DNA from: GAS188 sp963713805
Lineage (GTDB): Bacteria > Pseudomonadota > Alphaproteobacteria > Rhizobiales > Beijerinckiaceae
Reading direction: 5' to 3'
DNA: 64,000 nucleotides
NCBI GenBank assembly: GCA_963713805.1
Contig: CAVQNF010000023.1
Location: 1 to 64,000 of the forward strand
The position numbers and the translations under genes were made by a program. Under the pieces are notes generated by a model, which worked only from the letters and a program-made list of their open reading frames with translations, made no database searches and was not told the origin of the DNA. Shown piece by piece: positions 52,752 through 63,108 of this stretch; position 1 is the first letter of the stretch, and the number at the start of each line of letters is the position of its first letter.

Positions 52752-53150
52752 ATGACGTCACCCTTCGCGAGCTTGCAGAAATACGCGCCTTACGTGCTCA
52801 GCATCGTGCGCATCGTCGCGGCGGCGAGCTTCTTCGAATTCGGCCTGGAGAAATATTTCGGTTTTCCGGGTCCAGCACATGTCGATATGACGCCGATTTA
52901 TTACGTCCAGGGCATCATCGAGATCGTCGGCGGGTTCCTCTTGCTCATCGGAGCCTTCACGCGCGTCGTGGCCTTCATCCTTTCGGGCGACATGGCGGTC
53001 GCCTATTTCATGGTCTATTTCCCGCGCTCCTTCTTCCCGGGACAGAATGGCGGCCTTTCGGCCATGCTTTATTGCTTCCTCTTCTTCTACTTGGTGTTCG
53101 CGGGCGGCGGCGCGTGGAGCGTCGATCGCGCGGTGCTCAAGCAGGATTAG
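52752..53150 (+). CDS. DoxX family membrane protein, copy 2
   Basis: Intact, 132 residues. Four membrane helices with YYVQGIIEIVGGFLLLIGAF and FILSGDMAVAYFMVYFPRSF. Aligned by eye it matches the preceding gene along its whole length, ending SVDRAVLKQD against SVDRKVLQQE. It starts 21 bases after copy 1 stops, so this is a tandem duplication transcribed together. A strong hairpin terminator follows at 53227-53254. Confidence 0.87.
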   Translation: MTSPFASLQKYAPYVLSIVRIVAAASFFEFGLEKYFGFPGPAHVDMTPIYYVQGIIEIVGGFLLLIGAFTRVVAFILSGDMAVAYFMVYFPRSFFPGQNGGLSAMLYCFLFFYLVFAGGGAWSVDRAVLKQD

Positions 53151-53226
53151 GAGTGCGCATGAGGCATGCGGCTTTCGCCGCTCCTCGGCCTCGGCCGAGC
53201 GCGACTTGGGCCGAGCACCCAACGAA

Positions 53227-53254
53227 GGGGCGCCGGCGAGCGGCGCCCCCTTTT
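53227..53254 (+). terminator. Rho-independent terminator after the DoxX pair
   Basis: GGGGCGCCG (53227-53235), loop GCGAG, CGGCGCCCC (53241-53249), then CTTTT. The nine-pair GC stem with a short U-tract lies between the convergent DoxX and asd genes. The opposite side lacks a T-run, so it mainly serves the DoxX transcript. Confidence 0.7.
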
Positions 53255-53257
53255 CGT

Positions 53258-54297
53258 TCACGCCGCCTTCTTCTTCGCCGTGATCAGGCCGCGATTGATC
53301 AGCACCTCGGCGATCTGCACGGCGTTGAGCGCCGCGCCCTTGCGCAGATTGTCCGAGACGCACCAGAAGGCGAGGCCGTTCTCGACCGTCGGGTCTTCCC
53401 GCAAGCGCGACACGATAGGTCGCATCCTCGCCCGCCGCCTCATGCGGCGTCACATAGCCGCCGGGCTCGTGCTTGTCGACGATCAGGATGCCCGGCGCCG
53501 AGCGAAGCACCGCGCGCGCCTCCTCGACCGTGATCGGCCGCTCGAACTCGACATTCACGGCTTCGCAATGGCCGATGAAGACGGGAACGCGCACGCAAGT
53601 CGCATGCAGCCGGATCTTGGGGTCGAGGATCTTCTTCGTCTCGACGATCATCTTCCACTCTTCCTTGGTCGAGCCGTCCTCCATGAAGACGTCGATATGG
53701 GGAATGACGTTGAAGGCGATGCGCTTGGGAAACTTGCCGCTGGACTTCACCTCGTTCGCGGTGAACACCGCGCGCGTCTGCTCGAAGAGCTCGTCCATGG
53801 CGTCCTTGCCGGCGCCCGACACCGATTGATAGGTCGCGACCACGACACGCCGGATGGTCGCCGCGTCGTGCAGCGGCTTCAGGGCGACGACGAGCTGTGC
53901 CGTCGAGCAATTCGGGTTGGCGATGATGTTGCGCTTGGTGAAGCCCTGAGACGGCGTCGGCGTTCACCTCGGGCACGATGAGCGGCACGTCGCTGTCGTA
54001 TCGCCAGGCGGAGGAATTATCGATGACGACGGTGCCTTGCGCGCCGATCCTGGGCGACCATTCCTTCGACACCGCGGCGCCGGCCGACATCAGGCAGATG
54101 TCGGTGCCGGAAAAGTCGAAATGCTCGAGCGCCTTCACCTTCAACGTCTTATCGCCGAAGGAGACTTCGTGGCCGATGCTGCGGCGCGAGGCGAGCGCCA
54201 CCACCTCATCGGCCGGAAAGGCGCGCTCGGCGAGGATCGTCATCATTTCGCGGCCCACATTGCCCGTGGCGCCGACGACAGCGACCTTGTAACCCAT
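53258..54297 (-). CDS. asd: Aspartate-semialdehyde dehydrogenase
   Basis: Reduces aspartyl phosphate to the semialdehyde for lysine/DAP, threonine and methionine synthesis. NADP-binding GYKVAVVGATGNVGREM is at the start, then PLIVPEVNAD; after an extra base near 53947 comes the active-site Cys in NIIANPNCSTAQLV. Further on are YQSVSGAGKDAMDELF and VFIGHCEAVNVEFE with the catalytic His. A second indel near 53405 precedes NLRKGAALNAVQIAEVLI. Corrected length is about 345 residues. Essential for cell-wall DAP, so the indels are almost certainly errors. Confidence 0.94.
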
Positions 54298-54833
54298 CGG
54301 AATATCCTCGTGTTTTGACGATCTTCGTCCTGAAGACCTGAAGCCTTTTGGCGCTTTGCATCCTTCGTCGCGAGGCGCTCGTCGCTTCGCCGGAAAAATG
54401 CCTTTGATGCTCTCCCCCGCCTCGTCACCCGCGGGGCTGAACCGCGGGGCTTCCCCTCATCCCCGTCGGGGGAGAGGACCCGGGTCGAGGACAGGCGTCA
54501 GCGCGTCGTGCCGATTTTCGCGGCCGACTTTTTCGTCGCGGTCGTTTTCGGGGCGGGATTCGCGAGCCTCACGAGCATGGACTGATGCTTCTCCTCGGCG
54601 CAATGCCGATCCTGGGTGCGAAACACAGAATTCGCCGAGAAATGTCAATGGCGCATGTCCTGGATTTGTCCTGCATTCTCTGGATCAGACCCAATCACGA
54701 CACAGGGCACGACCATCGGACGGCGGGAGGCGGCTCGCGATTTTTTAGCATCTCGGCTCGCATGGGCGAGAGCGGAGATGGCGAAGCCGGGTCGCGACCT
54801 GCGAGATGCGTTCGGTCGCGTGCCTCAACCGGC
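54298..54833. other. Intergenic with a CTCTCCCC/GGGGAGAGG repeat; possible tiny ORF
   Basis: Between asd and the aapJ-like gene. About 54409-54478 is an imperfect palindrome beginning CTCTCCCCCGCCTCGTC and ending GTCGGGGGAGAGG, of a kind common between genes in rhizobial relatives. A minus-strand frame from GTG 54624-54626 to TGA 54498-54500 (42 codons) has a Lys/Ala/Thr-rich end (KTTATKKSAAKIGTTR). It is too short to support as a gene. Nothing else was recognised. Confidence 0.5.
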
Positions 54834-55912
54834 TCAGCGCACCGGCGGCGCGTAGAGGATGCCGCCCTTCGACCAGAGCGCGTTCGGCCCGCGCGGCAGC
54901 TTCATGGCAGATGCCGCCCCGAGATTGCGCTCGAAGATCTCGCCGTAATTGCCCGCCGGCCGAGATGGCGCGCATCGCCCAGTCCTCCGAGAGCCCGATC
55001 GCGGCACCGAATTTGCCCTCGACGCCGAGGAGGCGCTTCACTTCCGGGTTCGGCGATTTCACCTCTTCGACCGCATTCGCTTTCGTGACACCGAGCTCTT
55101 CGGCATCGATCAAGGCGTTCAGCGTCCAGCGCACGATGTCGAACCATTTGTCGTCGCCGTCGCGCACCACGAGGCCGAGCGGCTCCTTCGAGATCACCTC
55201 CGGCAAGATCGCGTAGTTGTCCGCATCGGCAAGCTTGAGCCGCGCCGAAGCGAGGGCGGAAGTGTCCGAGGTGAGGACGTCGCAGCGCCCGTCGCCGAAG
55301 GCCTTCGTCGCGTCGTCGTCGCTCGCGAAGGACACGATCTCGTATTTGAGCTTATGGGCGCGGAAGAAATCCGCGGCGTTGAGCTCGCTCGTCGAGCCCT
55401 GCTGGGTGCACACCGAGGCACCTGCGAGCTCCGTGACCGAGGAGATGCCGGCCGATTTCTTCACCATGAAGGACTGGCCGTCGAAGAAGGTGAAGCCGGT
55501 GAAATGCAGGCCCGAGGCGGTGTCGCGCTGCATCGTCCAGGTGGAGTTGTGGGTGAGGAGATCGACCTCGCCGGACATGAGCGCCTGAAAGCGGATCGTG
55601 GCCGTGAGCGGGACGAATTTGACCTTCGCTCGGATCGCCGAGCACGGCCGCCGCCAGCGCGTGGCAGATATCGGCGTTGAAGCCCTTGAACTCGCCGTCC
55701 TTGTCCGGCTGCCCGAAGCCCGGCAGGTTCGGGTTGATGCCGCAGATCAGCTGGCCGCGCGTCTTCACGGTGTCGAGCGTGGCGGCTTGCGAGGAAGGCG
55801 ACCATCGTGATGGCGCGACGCCGATCATGAGACCGAGGGCGAGCGCGAGCATGCGGCCCAAGGTGCGGCCGAAAACGCCGGCCGAAGAAATGGCCAATCG
55901 CGATCTTTTCAT
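54834..55912 (-). CDS. Amino acid ABC transporter substrate-binding protein (AapJ/BztA-like)
   Basis: Periplasmic type II binding protein, about 355 residues after repair. A hydrophobic leader (RMLALALGLMIGVAPS) precedes TLDTVKTRGQLICGINPNLP and GFNADICHALAAAVLGDP. LLTHNSTWTMQRDTASGLHF and VTELAGASVCTQQGSTSELN are characteristic of general L-amino-acid binding proteins. Indels are near 55800, 55625 and 54958; the repaired end is ALWSKGGILYAPPVR with TGA at 54834-54836. The permease and ATPase genes (aapQMP) are not in the window. Confidence 0.87.
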
Positions 55913-56001
55913 GGAAAGTTCCTCGTTGGAAGCATGACGCCGTCAATAGGCGAGATGGAGGCCGGCGAACGAGACCGTGCGGGCGGCGGGATCGATCGAC
56001 A

Positions 56002-56819
56002 TCAGATCCTCGCCCAGCGATCACCGGCCCGCGATAACCTCTCGCGGATTTCGGCGACGAGCGCCGCGCGATCGGCGTTCGGCGGCACGAGATGGGTGAG
56101 CGCGAGCGCCTGCGACCTTCGGCCTCGCGCGCCGCCTTCGGCGATTTGCCGCGGCGTCATGTGATAGGATTTGACGGCAGCGATCGTCTCCGGCGAGCGC
56201 ACCCCGTGCGTCGGCACCATCTCGCGATCGACGAAGACCTCGCAGACGAGAAGCTCGGCACCTCGCGCCGCCTCGACGAGCGAAGGCACGGGTGCCGTGT
56301 CGCCCGAGAACACGATGCGCGTCTTGCGCTCGCGCAGAATGAGCCCGAAGGCCGGCGTGACCGGCCGATGATCGACCTCGAAGGCCTCGGCCTCGAGATC
56401 GCCGACCCGATCGCGCGCCCCGCCGCCAGCTCGTGAAACTCGACCTCGAGCCCGAGGCGTGACGGGCGCTTCTCATGCGCGATGCGAAGCTCGCGCTCAT
56501 CCGCGTAAGCCTCGAGAATGCGGCGCATATGCGCGATCACGCTCGCCGGCGCATGCACCACGAAAGGGCGGGCGCGGCCTTGATGCCAGCTCGAGACGAG
56601 AAGCTGATAGAAATCGACGACGTGATCGGAATGGTAATGCGTGACGATCAGCGCATCGATATCGGCGCCGCGACGCCCTGCCGCGACGAGCCGTTGCGCG
56701 ACACCCGGAGCCGCAGTCGATGAGGATGAGCGCGCTCGCGCGCCGGCGACGAGATGCGCGGGCCCGGCGCGCATCGGCGAGGCGACCGGGCAGCCCGTGC
56801 CGAGAAAGGTGAAGTTCAT
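56002..56819 (-). CDS. MBL-fold metallo-hydrolase (RNase Z/AtsA-like)
   Basis: Starts MNFTFLGTGCPVASPMRAGP, typical of RNase Z-like metallo-beta-lactamase proteins. The zinc motif is THYHSDHVVD (HxHxDH), and further ligands are in IVFSGDTAPVPSLVEAARGA and the late ALTHLVPP. Indels near 56735 and 56425 divide it; corrected length is about 270. The very end has two possible readings (stop 56002 or about 56021). It could be a hydrolase of small esters or sulfates rather than tRNA processing, as the exosite arm is not evident. Confidence 0.83.
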
Positions 56820-56901
56820 GGTGCGGAGGAAGTCGGGGAAGTGATCGGCATCGAGCGCGCCGCGACGGCGCGATGCCGGCGGAAGGTGTCGAAGTCATGG
56901 C

Positions 56902-58491
56902 TCAGCCTCCGAGCGCACCGCCGTCCGAGCGCGGGTCATGCGCGGCCTCGATCGATCCGTCGCGCTGTCGCATGAGGGCGCCGGCATGGCCGAGACCCTC
57001 GTCATAAGCGCGATCGAGCACGAGCACGGGGTGGCCGGCCTGTTCGAGCGCCCGCACCAGGCTCGGATCGAAGCGGTTCTCGAGCGTGAGGTCGATCTTC
57101 GTCTTTCCCCAGGTGCGCCCGAGGAGCCAGCGCGGCGCGTCGATCGCCTCGTGCAGCGGCTGGCCGAAGACCACATGGCGCGTGAACAGCTCCGCCTGGA
57201 ATTGCGGCTGGCCGTCGCCACCCATGGCGCCATAGGACATCACCCGGCCGTCCCTGAAGAGGGCAAGTGGCGGATTGAGCGTGTGGAAAGGCCGCCTTCC
57301 CGGCTCGAGCGGGTTCAGCGCCTCGGGGTCGAGCGAGAAGGACACGCCCCGATTTTGCATGAGGAGCCCGGTGCGCGGCAAGACGCAGCCCGAGCCGAAC
57401 TCCCAATAGGTGCTCTGGATATAGCTCACGGCGACGCCGTCGCGGTCGATCGCGCCCATCCACACCGTATCGCCGATGGGCGCGGCGCCGCCGAAGGGAG
57501 CGGCGTGCCTCATGTCGATCATCGAGGCTTCGCGGTCGAGGTGCTCCTTGGTGAGCACGCTCGCCGGATCTTCCCGCAGGCGGTCGAAATCGGTGACGAT
57601 CCGGTTGCGCGCCGCAAAGGCGCGTTTCGTCGCCTCGATCAACCCGTGCACATGCGCGAAGCTCTCGGCCCTTTCGACGCCGAGGCGCTCGAACAAGGCG
57701 AGGATCATCAGCGAGGCGAGCCCTTGCGTGGGCGGCGGTGCATTGAAGAGGCGCCCGGGCGCGATCTCGACGCTCAACGGCGCGCGCTCGACCGCCCGAT
57801 AGGCTTCGAGGTCCTCGCGCGTCACCGCGCTGCCGATGGCGGCAAGATCGGCACCGATCTCGCGCCCGACATCGCCGCGATAGAAATCCTCGAGGCCGGC
57901 ATGCGCGAGATGCGAGATGGTGTCGGCGAGCGTCTTCTGCCTGAGTATCGCTCCCGCTTGCGGCAGCTTGCCTTCCTCGAGGAAAGCGGCCGCGAAGCCT
58001 GGCGCCGCCGTGAGCTCCTCGAATTCGGAAGGCTCGTTGCGCGCCATCGAGGGGGAGACCGGAACGCCTTCGCGCGCCAGGCGAATGGCGTCGCCGAGGA
58101 GGTCGCCGAGCGGGAGCCGTCCGCCGAGGCTCTTCGCGAGCTCCAGGGCGAGCGCGAAGCCACCGACCGCGCCCGGCACGGTGAGTGCCGCGAGCGGCCC
58201 GCGCGACGGGATCGTGTCGTAGCCCTTTTCGCGGTAGAGACCGATGGTCGCCTTGGCGCCCGCCCCGCCGCACGCCTCGATGCTGCGCACCCGCCCCTTC
58301 GCATCGGCGATGAGCCAGAAGCCGTCCCCGCCGAGCGAGTTCATATGCGGGTAGACGACCGCGATGGTCGCCGCCATGGCGAGCATCGCCTCGACCGCGT
58401 TGCCGCCCTCGGCCATCACGGCGCGCCCGCTCTCGGCAGCCAAAAGATGCGGCGCCGCGGCCGCGAAATGAGGAAAGCGCGTGTCGTTCAT
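56902..58491 (-). CDS. Gamma-glutamyltransferase family protein
   Basis: Intact, about 529 residues from ATG 58489-58491 (MNDTRFPHFAAAAPHLLAAE). Ntn-hydrolase precursor. The large-chain region has MAEGGNAVEAMLAMAATIAV and NSLGGDGFWLI. The autocleavage site Thr lies near residue 341 in PIGDTVWMGAIDRDG, followed by STYWEFGSGCVL. MSYGAMGGDGQPQFQAE is another family block. No signal peptide is evident, so it may be cytoplasmic, unlike classical periplasmic Ggt. It would hydrolyse gamma-glutamyl compounds; the exact substrate is open. Confidence 0.9.
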   Translation of the reverse strand: MNDTRFPHFAAAAPHLLAAESGRAVMAEGGNAVEAMLAMAATIAVVYPHMNSLGGDGFWLIADAKGRVRSIEACGGAGAKATIGLYREKGYDTIPSRGPLAALTVPGAVGGFALALELAKSLGGRLPLGDLLGDAIRLAREGVPVSPSMARNEPSEFEELTAAPGFAAAFLEEGKLPQAGAILRQKTLADTISHLAHAGLEDFYRGDVGREIGADLAAIGSAVTREDLEAYRAVERAPLSVEIAPGRLFNAPPPTQGLASLMILALFERLGVERAESFAHVHGLIEATKRAFAARNRIVTDFDRLREDPASVLTKEHLDREASMIDMRHAAPFGGAAPIGDTVWMGAIDRDGVAVSYIQSTYWEFGSGCVLPRTGLLMQNRGVSFSLDPEALNPLEPGRRPFHTLNPPLALFRDGRVMSYGAMGGDGQPQFQAELFTRHVVFGQPLHEAIDAPRWLLGRTWGKTKIDLTLENRFDPSLVRALEQAGHPVLVLDRAYDEGLGHAGALMRQRDGSIEAAHDPRSDGGALGG

Positions 58492-58727
58492 GGGGGCCCG
58501 CGATCGAGGGGAAAGGTGGTCGGGTTCGGTCGGGGACCTCTTAGACCGGAAGAAGGGGCGCGCCAAATCCGGATTTTGAACGATTTGACCGTCGCGAACT
58601 CACCTTAGACCGTTTCATGCGGTCCCGGTGTCCCCTCCTCGCGCCGACAGCCGTGATGAGCGCCGCTACGCATCTCTAAAAGCGGATTTTCCTTCGCCTG
58701 GAAGCGGCTGAAAAAAGCTTTTGGGGG

Positions 58728-58757
58728 TTTACAAGCGAATCGTACTCCCTTTATACA
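58728..58757 (+). promoter_or_regulatory. Sigma-70-like promoter upstream of the NYN gene
   Basis: TTTACA at 58728-58733 and TTATAC/TATACA at 58751-58757, spacing 17-18, in an AT-rich stretch unlike the surrounding DNA. Transcription would start near 58764 and run through the hairpin at 58792-58824 before the ORF. Confidence 0.5.
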
Positions 58758-58791
58758 AAGCTCGTTAATCCCGCATGGTTCGCCCAGCGGC

Positions 58792-58824
58792 CCCCGCAGG
58801 CTCCGGTTTGCGGGGTTTTATTTT
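58792..58824 (+). terminator. Terminator-like hairpin in the leader of the NYN gene
   Basis: CCCCGCA (58792-58798), loop GGCTCCGGTT, TGCGGGG (58809-58815), then TTTTATTTT. It has the form of an intrinsic terminator but lies between a predicted promoter and the ORF at 58841. It could be an attenuator, the end of a small leader RNA, or the terminator of an unseen upstream transcript. Confidence 0.6.
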
Positions 58825-58840
58825 CTGGGGGCATGATTGT

Positions 58841-59458
58841 ATGACGCCAGTTGCCTTGTATTTCGACGGATTCAATCTCTATCACGCGCTGCTCAGAATG
58901 CGCGAAATCCGGGTTAAGCGGCTGGATTTGCGTGCGCTTTCGCAGAGGCTCATTCTGGGGAAGACCGAGGAAATCAAGGCGATTTATTATTTTTCAGCAT
59001 ACGCTGATTGGCTACCTGGACCAAAGAGCCGGCACGAAGAATACGTGAAGGCCCTTAGTGCCTTCGGCGTGACATGCGTGATGGGGCATTTCAAAAAGAA
59101 ACATCGAGAGTGCAAATCATGTGGCTCGACGTGGGTTGCCCACGAAGAGAAGGAAACTGACGTTAGTATAGGCATTACGCTTCTCAATGATGCTTACAAG
59201 AATGTTTATGAAAAGGCCTATCTTGTTACAAGGGATTCTGACCTTATGCCAGCCGTTCGGATGGTTCTTTCAGAATTCGCTGCCAAGCAAATTGTCGCTG
59301 TCGCGCCCCCAATGATGGGTCACTCGAACGATCTTATTTCCGTTTGTAGCTCAAAGAAAAAGATCACCCCGGCTCATATTCTGAGCTGTTTGCTACCACA
59401 AACAGTTATGGATTCGAGAGGCGTCGTGGTCGCCCAACGACCTATGGAATACAATTAG
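58841..59458 (+). CDS. NYN domain protein (PIN-like, DUF88), AT-richer, likely acquired
   Basis: Intact, about 205 residues from ATG 58841 (MTPVALYFDGFNLYHALLRM), with GGGGG about 10 bases upstream. NYN acidic residues are in YFDGFNLYH, EEKETDVSIGITLL and VTRDSDLMPAVRMVL, the usual metal-binding cluster of PIN-like nucleases. A Cys pair (HRECKSCGSTW) may bind zinc. Codon use is visibly AT-richer than in every neighbour, a sign of transfer. A promoter-like and a hairpin element precede it. RNA cleavage is the likely activity; the target is unknown. Confidence 0.85.
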   Translation: MTPVALYFDGFNLYHALLRMREIRVKRLDLRALSQRLILGKTEEIKAIYYFSAYADWLPGPKSRHEEYVKALSAFGVTCVMGHFKKKHRECKSCGSTWVAHEEKETDVSIGITLLNDAYKNVYEKAYLVTRDSDLMPAVRMVLSEFAAKQIVAVAPPMMGHSNDLISVCSSKKKITPAHILSCLLPQTVMDSRGVVVAQRPMEYN

Positions 59459-59584
59459 GCCAACTTCCCCGCATCACCTCCCATGGATCCGGCTTCCACC
59501 AATAGGCGCCCATGCTTGTGTGATGGATCAATGTCCTAATGCCGGTACCAGGTTCTGAATTCACCTTTCGCGCGACAGCGCCCG

Positions 59585-61277
59585 CTACTCCGCACTCCAA
59601 TCCTCCGCCCAAAGCGGGCCGAGATCGGCATGGCCCGTGGTCACATAGCCCTTCAGCCATTTCGGCAGGACATGCGGTTCGGCCCGGAAGAAGAGCGGCA
59701 CATGGGGGAGCGCGGTCGCGTAGATCTTCTGCATTTCGGCCCAGAGACCGATCTGCTTTTCGGGATCGAGCTCGCTCTCTGATTGATCGATCAATTCGTC
59801 GAGCCGCGGGATCGAGATGCCGGAATAGTTCGAGCCGCCGTAGGAATTCGCCTCGGAGGGGATGCCGCTCGTCGCATAGTTGCGCCGCGGCGATTTCGTC
59901 ACCCCGAAGGTCGAGGCATACATCACCATGCCGGGGAAACTCCGCTTCTTCAGGGTCTCGCCGAACATGGTGCGCGCCGGCTCGTTCTTGATCGTCACCT
60001 CGATGCAGGCCGCCTTCCAATTCGACTGGAGCACTTGCTGTTGCAATTCGCGCAAGCGGTTGCCGGCCGTCGTGGTGAACTCGAAGGAGAGGCGCTCGCC
60101 CTTCGGATTGCGGCAAACGCCGTCCGGCCCCGGCGCGAACCCGGCCTCCGCCAACAGCGCCTTCGCTTTCGCCGGATCATAAGGATAGCTCGGCACATCC
60201 TTGGAATAATTCGCGCTCATCGGCGGCACGAAGGCGTTGGCGACCGGCTGCAGGCCCTGGAACAGCTTCTCGGTCAAGGTCTTGCGGTCGGCCGCGTAGA
60301 CGAGCGCCTGGCGCACCTTGAGGTCCGCGAGGAGCGGATTGCCATGGGCGAGCTCGATATGCTCATAGGCGAGGCTCGGCACGAAGAGATAGACGATAGT
60401 CGTTCGGGTGTTGCTTGCGCAGCTCGAGCGCCTGATCGATGGTGAGGCCGACGCCTTCGCCCGCCACCATGTCCACATCGCCGGAGAGGAGATTGGCCTG
60501 GAGCGCGGCGGTGTTCTGGATGAATTTGAGGATGATGCGCTTGAAGGAGGGTTTCGTGCCGCTCCAATAAGGGTTCGGCTCGAGCACCACCTGCGCGCCC
60601 GATTGGTAATCCTTGATCAGGTATGGCCCGTTATAAAGCCCCGGCGTGAGCGGCGCGCGGTTATAGACGGTCTGCTTGTTGTAGCCGCCGGTTGCCGCCA
60701 CCTCATCATACACCGGCCCTTCGATATGCACGGGCAGAAGCTCCGCCCATTCATTGTAATTGGTCTGAATGGAATCGAGATGGATGACGGCGGTCGCGTC
60801 GTCGATCACGTCGACCTTCTCGGCATGCGCCCAGGCCTTCGGCAGATAGAACCCCGCCTTGGGGTCCCTTGCAACACGCGCCGTGAAGGCGATGTCCTTC
60901 GCGGTGACATTCTCGCCGTCGCCCCATTTGAGGCCGGGCTTGAGCTTGATCGTCACCGCCATGCCCTTGCGGCCGGCGGCGCGATCCTCGAGCTTCGCGA
61001 GCCCGTTCTTCACCGTGGGCAGCTCGGCGCATAACAGGCAGGTGTTCTTCCAATCCTTGTCGAACGCGGTCACCTTGCGCGTGACGAAGGCGAGGACGTA
61101 GTCCTTGATCGTCTCGGCGTCGATATACGGGTTGAAGCTCGACGGGAATTGCGCGATGCCGATGGTGAGCTCGTCATGGGCCGCGAAGCTTGGCGAGGTC
61201 GCGCCGATGAACGCGGCGGCGAAAATCAAGGCCGCCTTGGTGTAGCGGATCAAGCGCGCGCCCATGGCTGTCCTCAT
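59585..61277 (-). CDS. Peptide ABC transporter substrate-binding protein (SBP_bac_5), paralog A
   Basis: About 563 residues after removing one T near 60398. Two Met starts (61277, 61265) precede a signal peptide (ALIFAAAFIGATSPSFAA). Type II binding protein blocks: ELTIGIAQFPSSFNPYIDAE, LKPGLKWGDGENVTAKDIAF, NRAPLTPGLYNGPYLIKDYQ, VRQALVYAADRKTLTEKLFQ and YPYDPAKAKALLAEAGF. Near residue 65 it has a CxxC (NTCLLCAELPTVKNG), shared with its neighbour. It is downstream of paralog B by ~35 bases on the same strand. No permease or ATPase gene lies near. Ligand unknown. Confidence 0.88.
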
Positions 61278-61312
61278 CGCTGTTCGACGATGCGCGAACT
61301 ATCGATTTTCCG

Positions 61313-62999
61313 TCATTCGGCCCGCCAGTTCTGCGACCAGTTCGAGGTCGCATCGCCGATCCCCGACGGCGTATAGCCCTTGAGCCATTTGGGCACGACA
61401 TGCGCGTCGGCCCGGAAGTAGATCGGCACTTGCGGCAATTGCGTCGCGTAGATCTTCTGCATCTCGGCCCAGATCGCCTTCTGCTTTTCCGGATCGAACT
61501 CCTTTTCGGCCTGATCCGTCAGCTCGTCGAAGCGCGGGATCGAGATGCCCGAATAATTCGAGCCGCCATAGCCGTTGGCCTCGGTCGGGATGCCGCTCGT
61601 CGTGTAGCCGTTGCGCGGCGATTCGGTCATCTCGAGCCCCGAAGCGAACATCACCATGCCGGTGAATTTCCGCTTCTTCAGCGTCTCGCCGAACATGGTG
61701 CGCGCCGGCTCGTTCTTGATGGTGACCTCGATGCAGGCCGATTTCCAGTTCGATTGAAGCACCTGCTGCTCCAACTCCCGCACCCGGTTGCCGGCGGTCG
61801 TGGTGAACTCGAACGAGAGCCGCTCGCCCTTGTCGTTGCGGCAGATGCCGTCGGCGCCTGGTGTGAAGCCGGCCTCGGCGAGCAGCGCCTTCGCCTTCGC
61901 CGGGTCGTAAGGGAGGGCGGGAAGATCCTTCGCGGCATTCGCGTGGCTCGGCGGCACGAAGCTCGCGGCGACCGGAAGCATGTTGTCGAAAAGCTTCTCG
62001 GTCAGCGTCTTGCGATCGGCGGCGTAGACGAGCGCCTGGCGGACGCGCACATCCTGAAGGATCGGATTGTCGTGGGCGAGCTCGATATGTTCCATGAAGA
62101 GATTCGGCATGAACATATAGGTGAAACGCTCCGGATATTTCTTGCGCAGCTCGAGCGCCTGATCGACGGTAAGCCCGATGCCGCCCTCCGCCACCATGTC
62201 GACGTCGCCGGACAGGAGATTGGCCTCGAGCGCCGCGGTGTTGGCGATGAACTTCACGACGATGCGCTTGAAGAAGGGTTTCGTGCCGTTCCAATAAGGG
62301 TTCGGCTCGAGAACGATCTGGGCGCCCGACTGATAATCCTTGACCAGATAGGGGCCGTCGTAGAGGCCGGGGGTGGTCGGCGCGCGGTTGAAGACGCTCT
62401 CCTTGTTGTAGCCGCCCGTTCCGGCGACCTTATCATAGGCCGGGCCCTCGATATGCTCGGGCAGGAGCTGCGCCCATTCGTTGTAGCTCACATAGAGCGA
62501 GTTGAGATGGATGACGGCCTTGCGGTCATCCACGATCTCGACCTTGTCGATCTTGGCCCAGGCCTTGGGCAGGGAAAAGCCCGACTTCGGGTCCGCGGCG
62601 ACTCGCGCCGTGAAGGCGATGTCCTTCGTCGTCACGGGCTCGCCATCGCCCCATTTGAGGCCGGGCCTGAGCTCGAGCGTCACGGCCATGCCCTTCGAGC
62701 CGTCGGCCCTGTCCTCGATCTTCGCGAGCCCGTTCTGCACGGTCGGCACGTCCACGCAGAGGATGCAGGAGAGCTTGGCGCCTTCGCCATATCCGGTCAC
62801 GCGCGGCGTGACGAAGCCGAGCACATAGAGCTTGACGTCCTCGGCCTCGATATAGGGATGGAGGCTCGACGGAAATTGCGAGATGCCGATGGTGAGCTCG
62901 TCATGGGCGGCGCGTGCTCCGCTGTGCGCGGCGCCCAAGCCCGCAAGACCGAGGACGAGCGCGGCGGCCAGGCGACGGCATCGACGTTCGATCGGCATG
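61313..62999 (-). CDS. Peptide ABC transporter substrate-binding protein (SBP_bac_5), paralog B
   Basis: Intact, about 561 residues from ATG 62997-62999. Signal peptide LAAALVLGLAGLGAAHSGARA. It shares long identical blocks with paralog A along its whole length (for example TNYNEW/VSYNEW regions, GGSNYSGISIPR, VLQSNWK and EVTIKNEPARTMFGETLKKR). The CxxC is KLSCILCVDVPTVQNG. The frame is open upstream into secB only because a frameshift there removes the secB stop. The pair arose by tandem duplication and probably supplies one importer with different ligand preferences. Confidence 0.9.
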
Positions 63000-63108
63000 G
63001 CACATCCTTTCCTTCGTCCTGATGCTCCGCCGGCCGCGCGCTTTTCCGATGACCGGAGAAGCCCGATCGCGTGTCCGCCCGCCGCCGTTCGGCCGGCCTC
63101 CTCGGCAC

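Noticed and set aside
58841..59458. NYN gene as 6-hydroxy-3-succinoylpyridine hydroxylase linked to the NicX-like gene
   Set aside because: As I recall, some DUF88 proteins carry that label from an early nicotine-degradation report. The domain is a PIN-like nuclease, the gene is 13 kb from the NicX-like gene, and the base composition differs, so no pathway link is supported.
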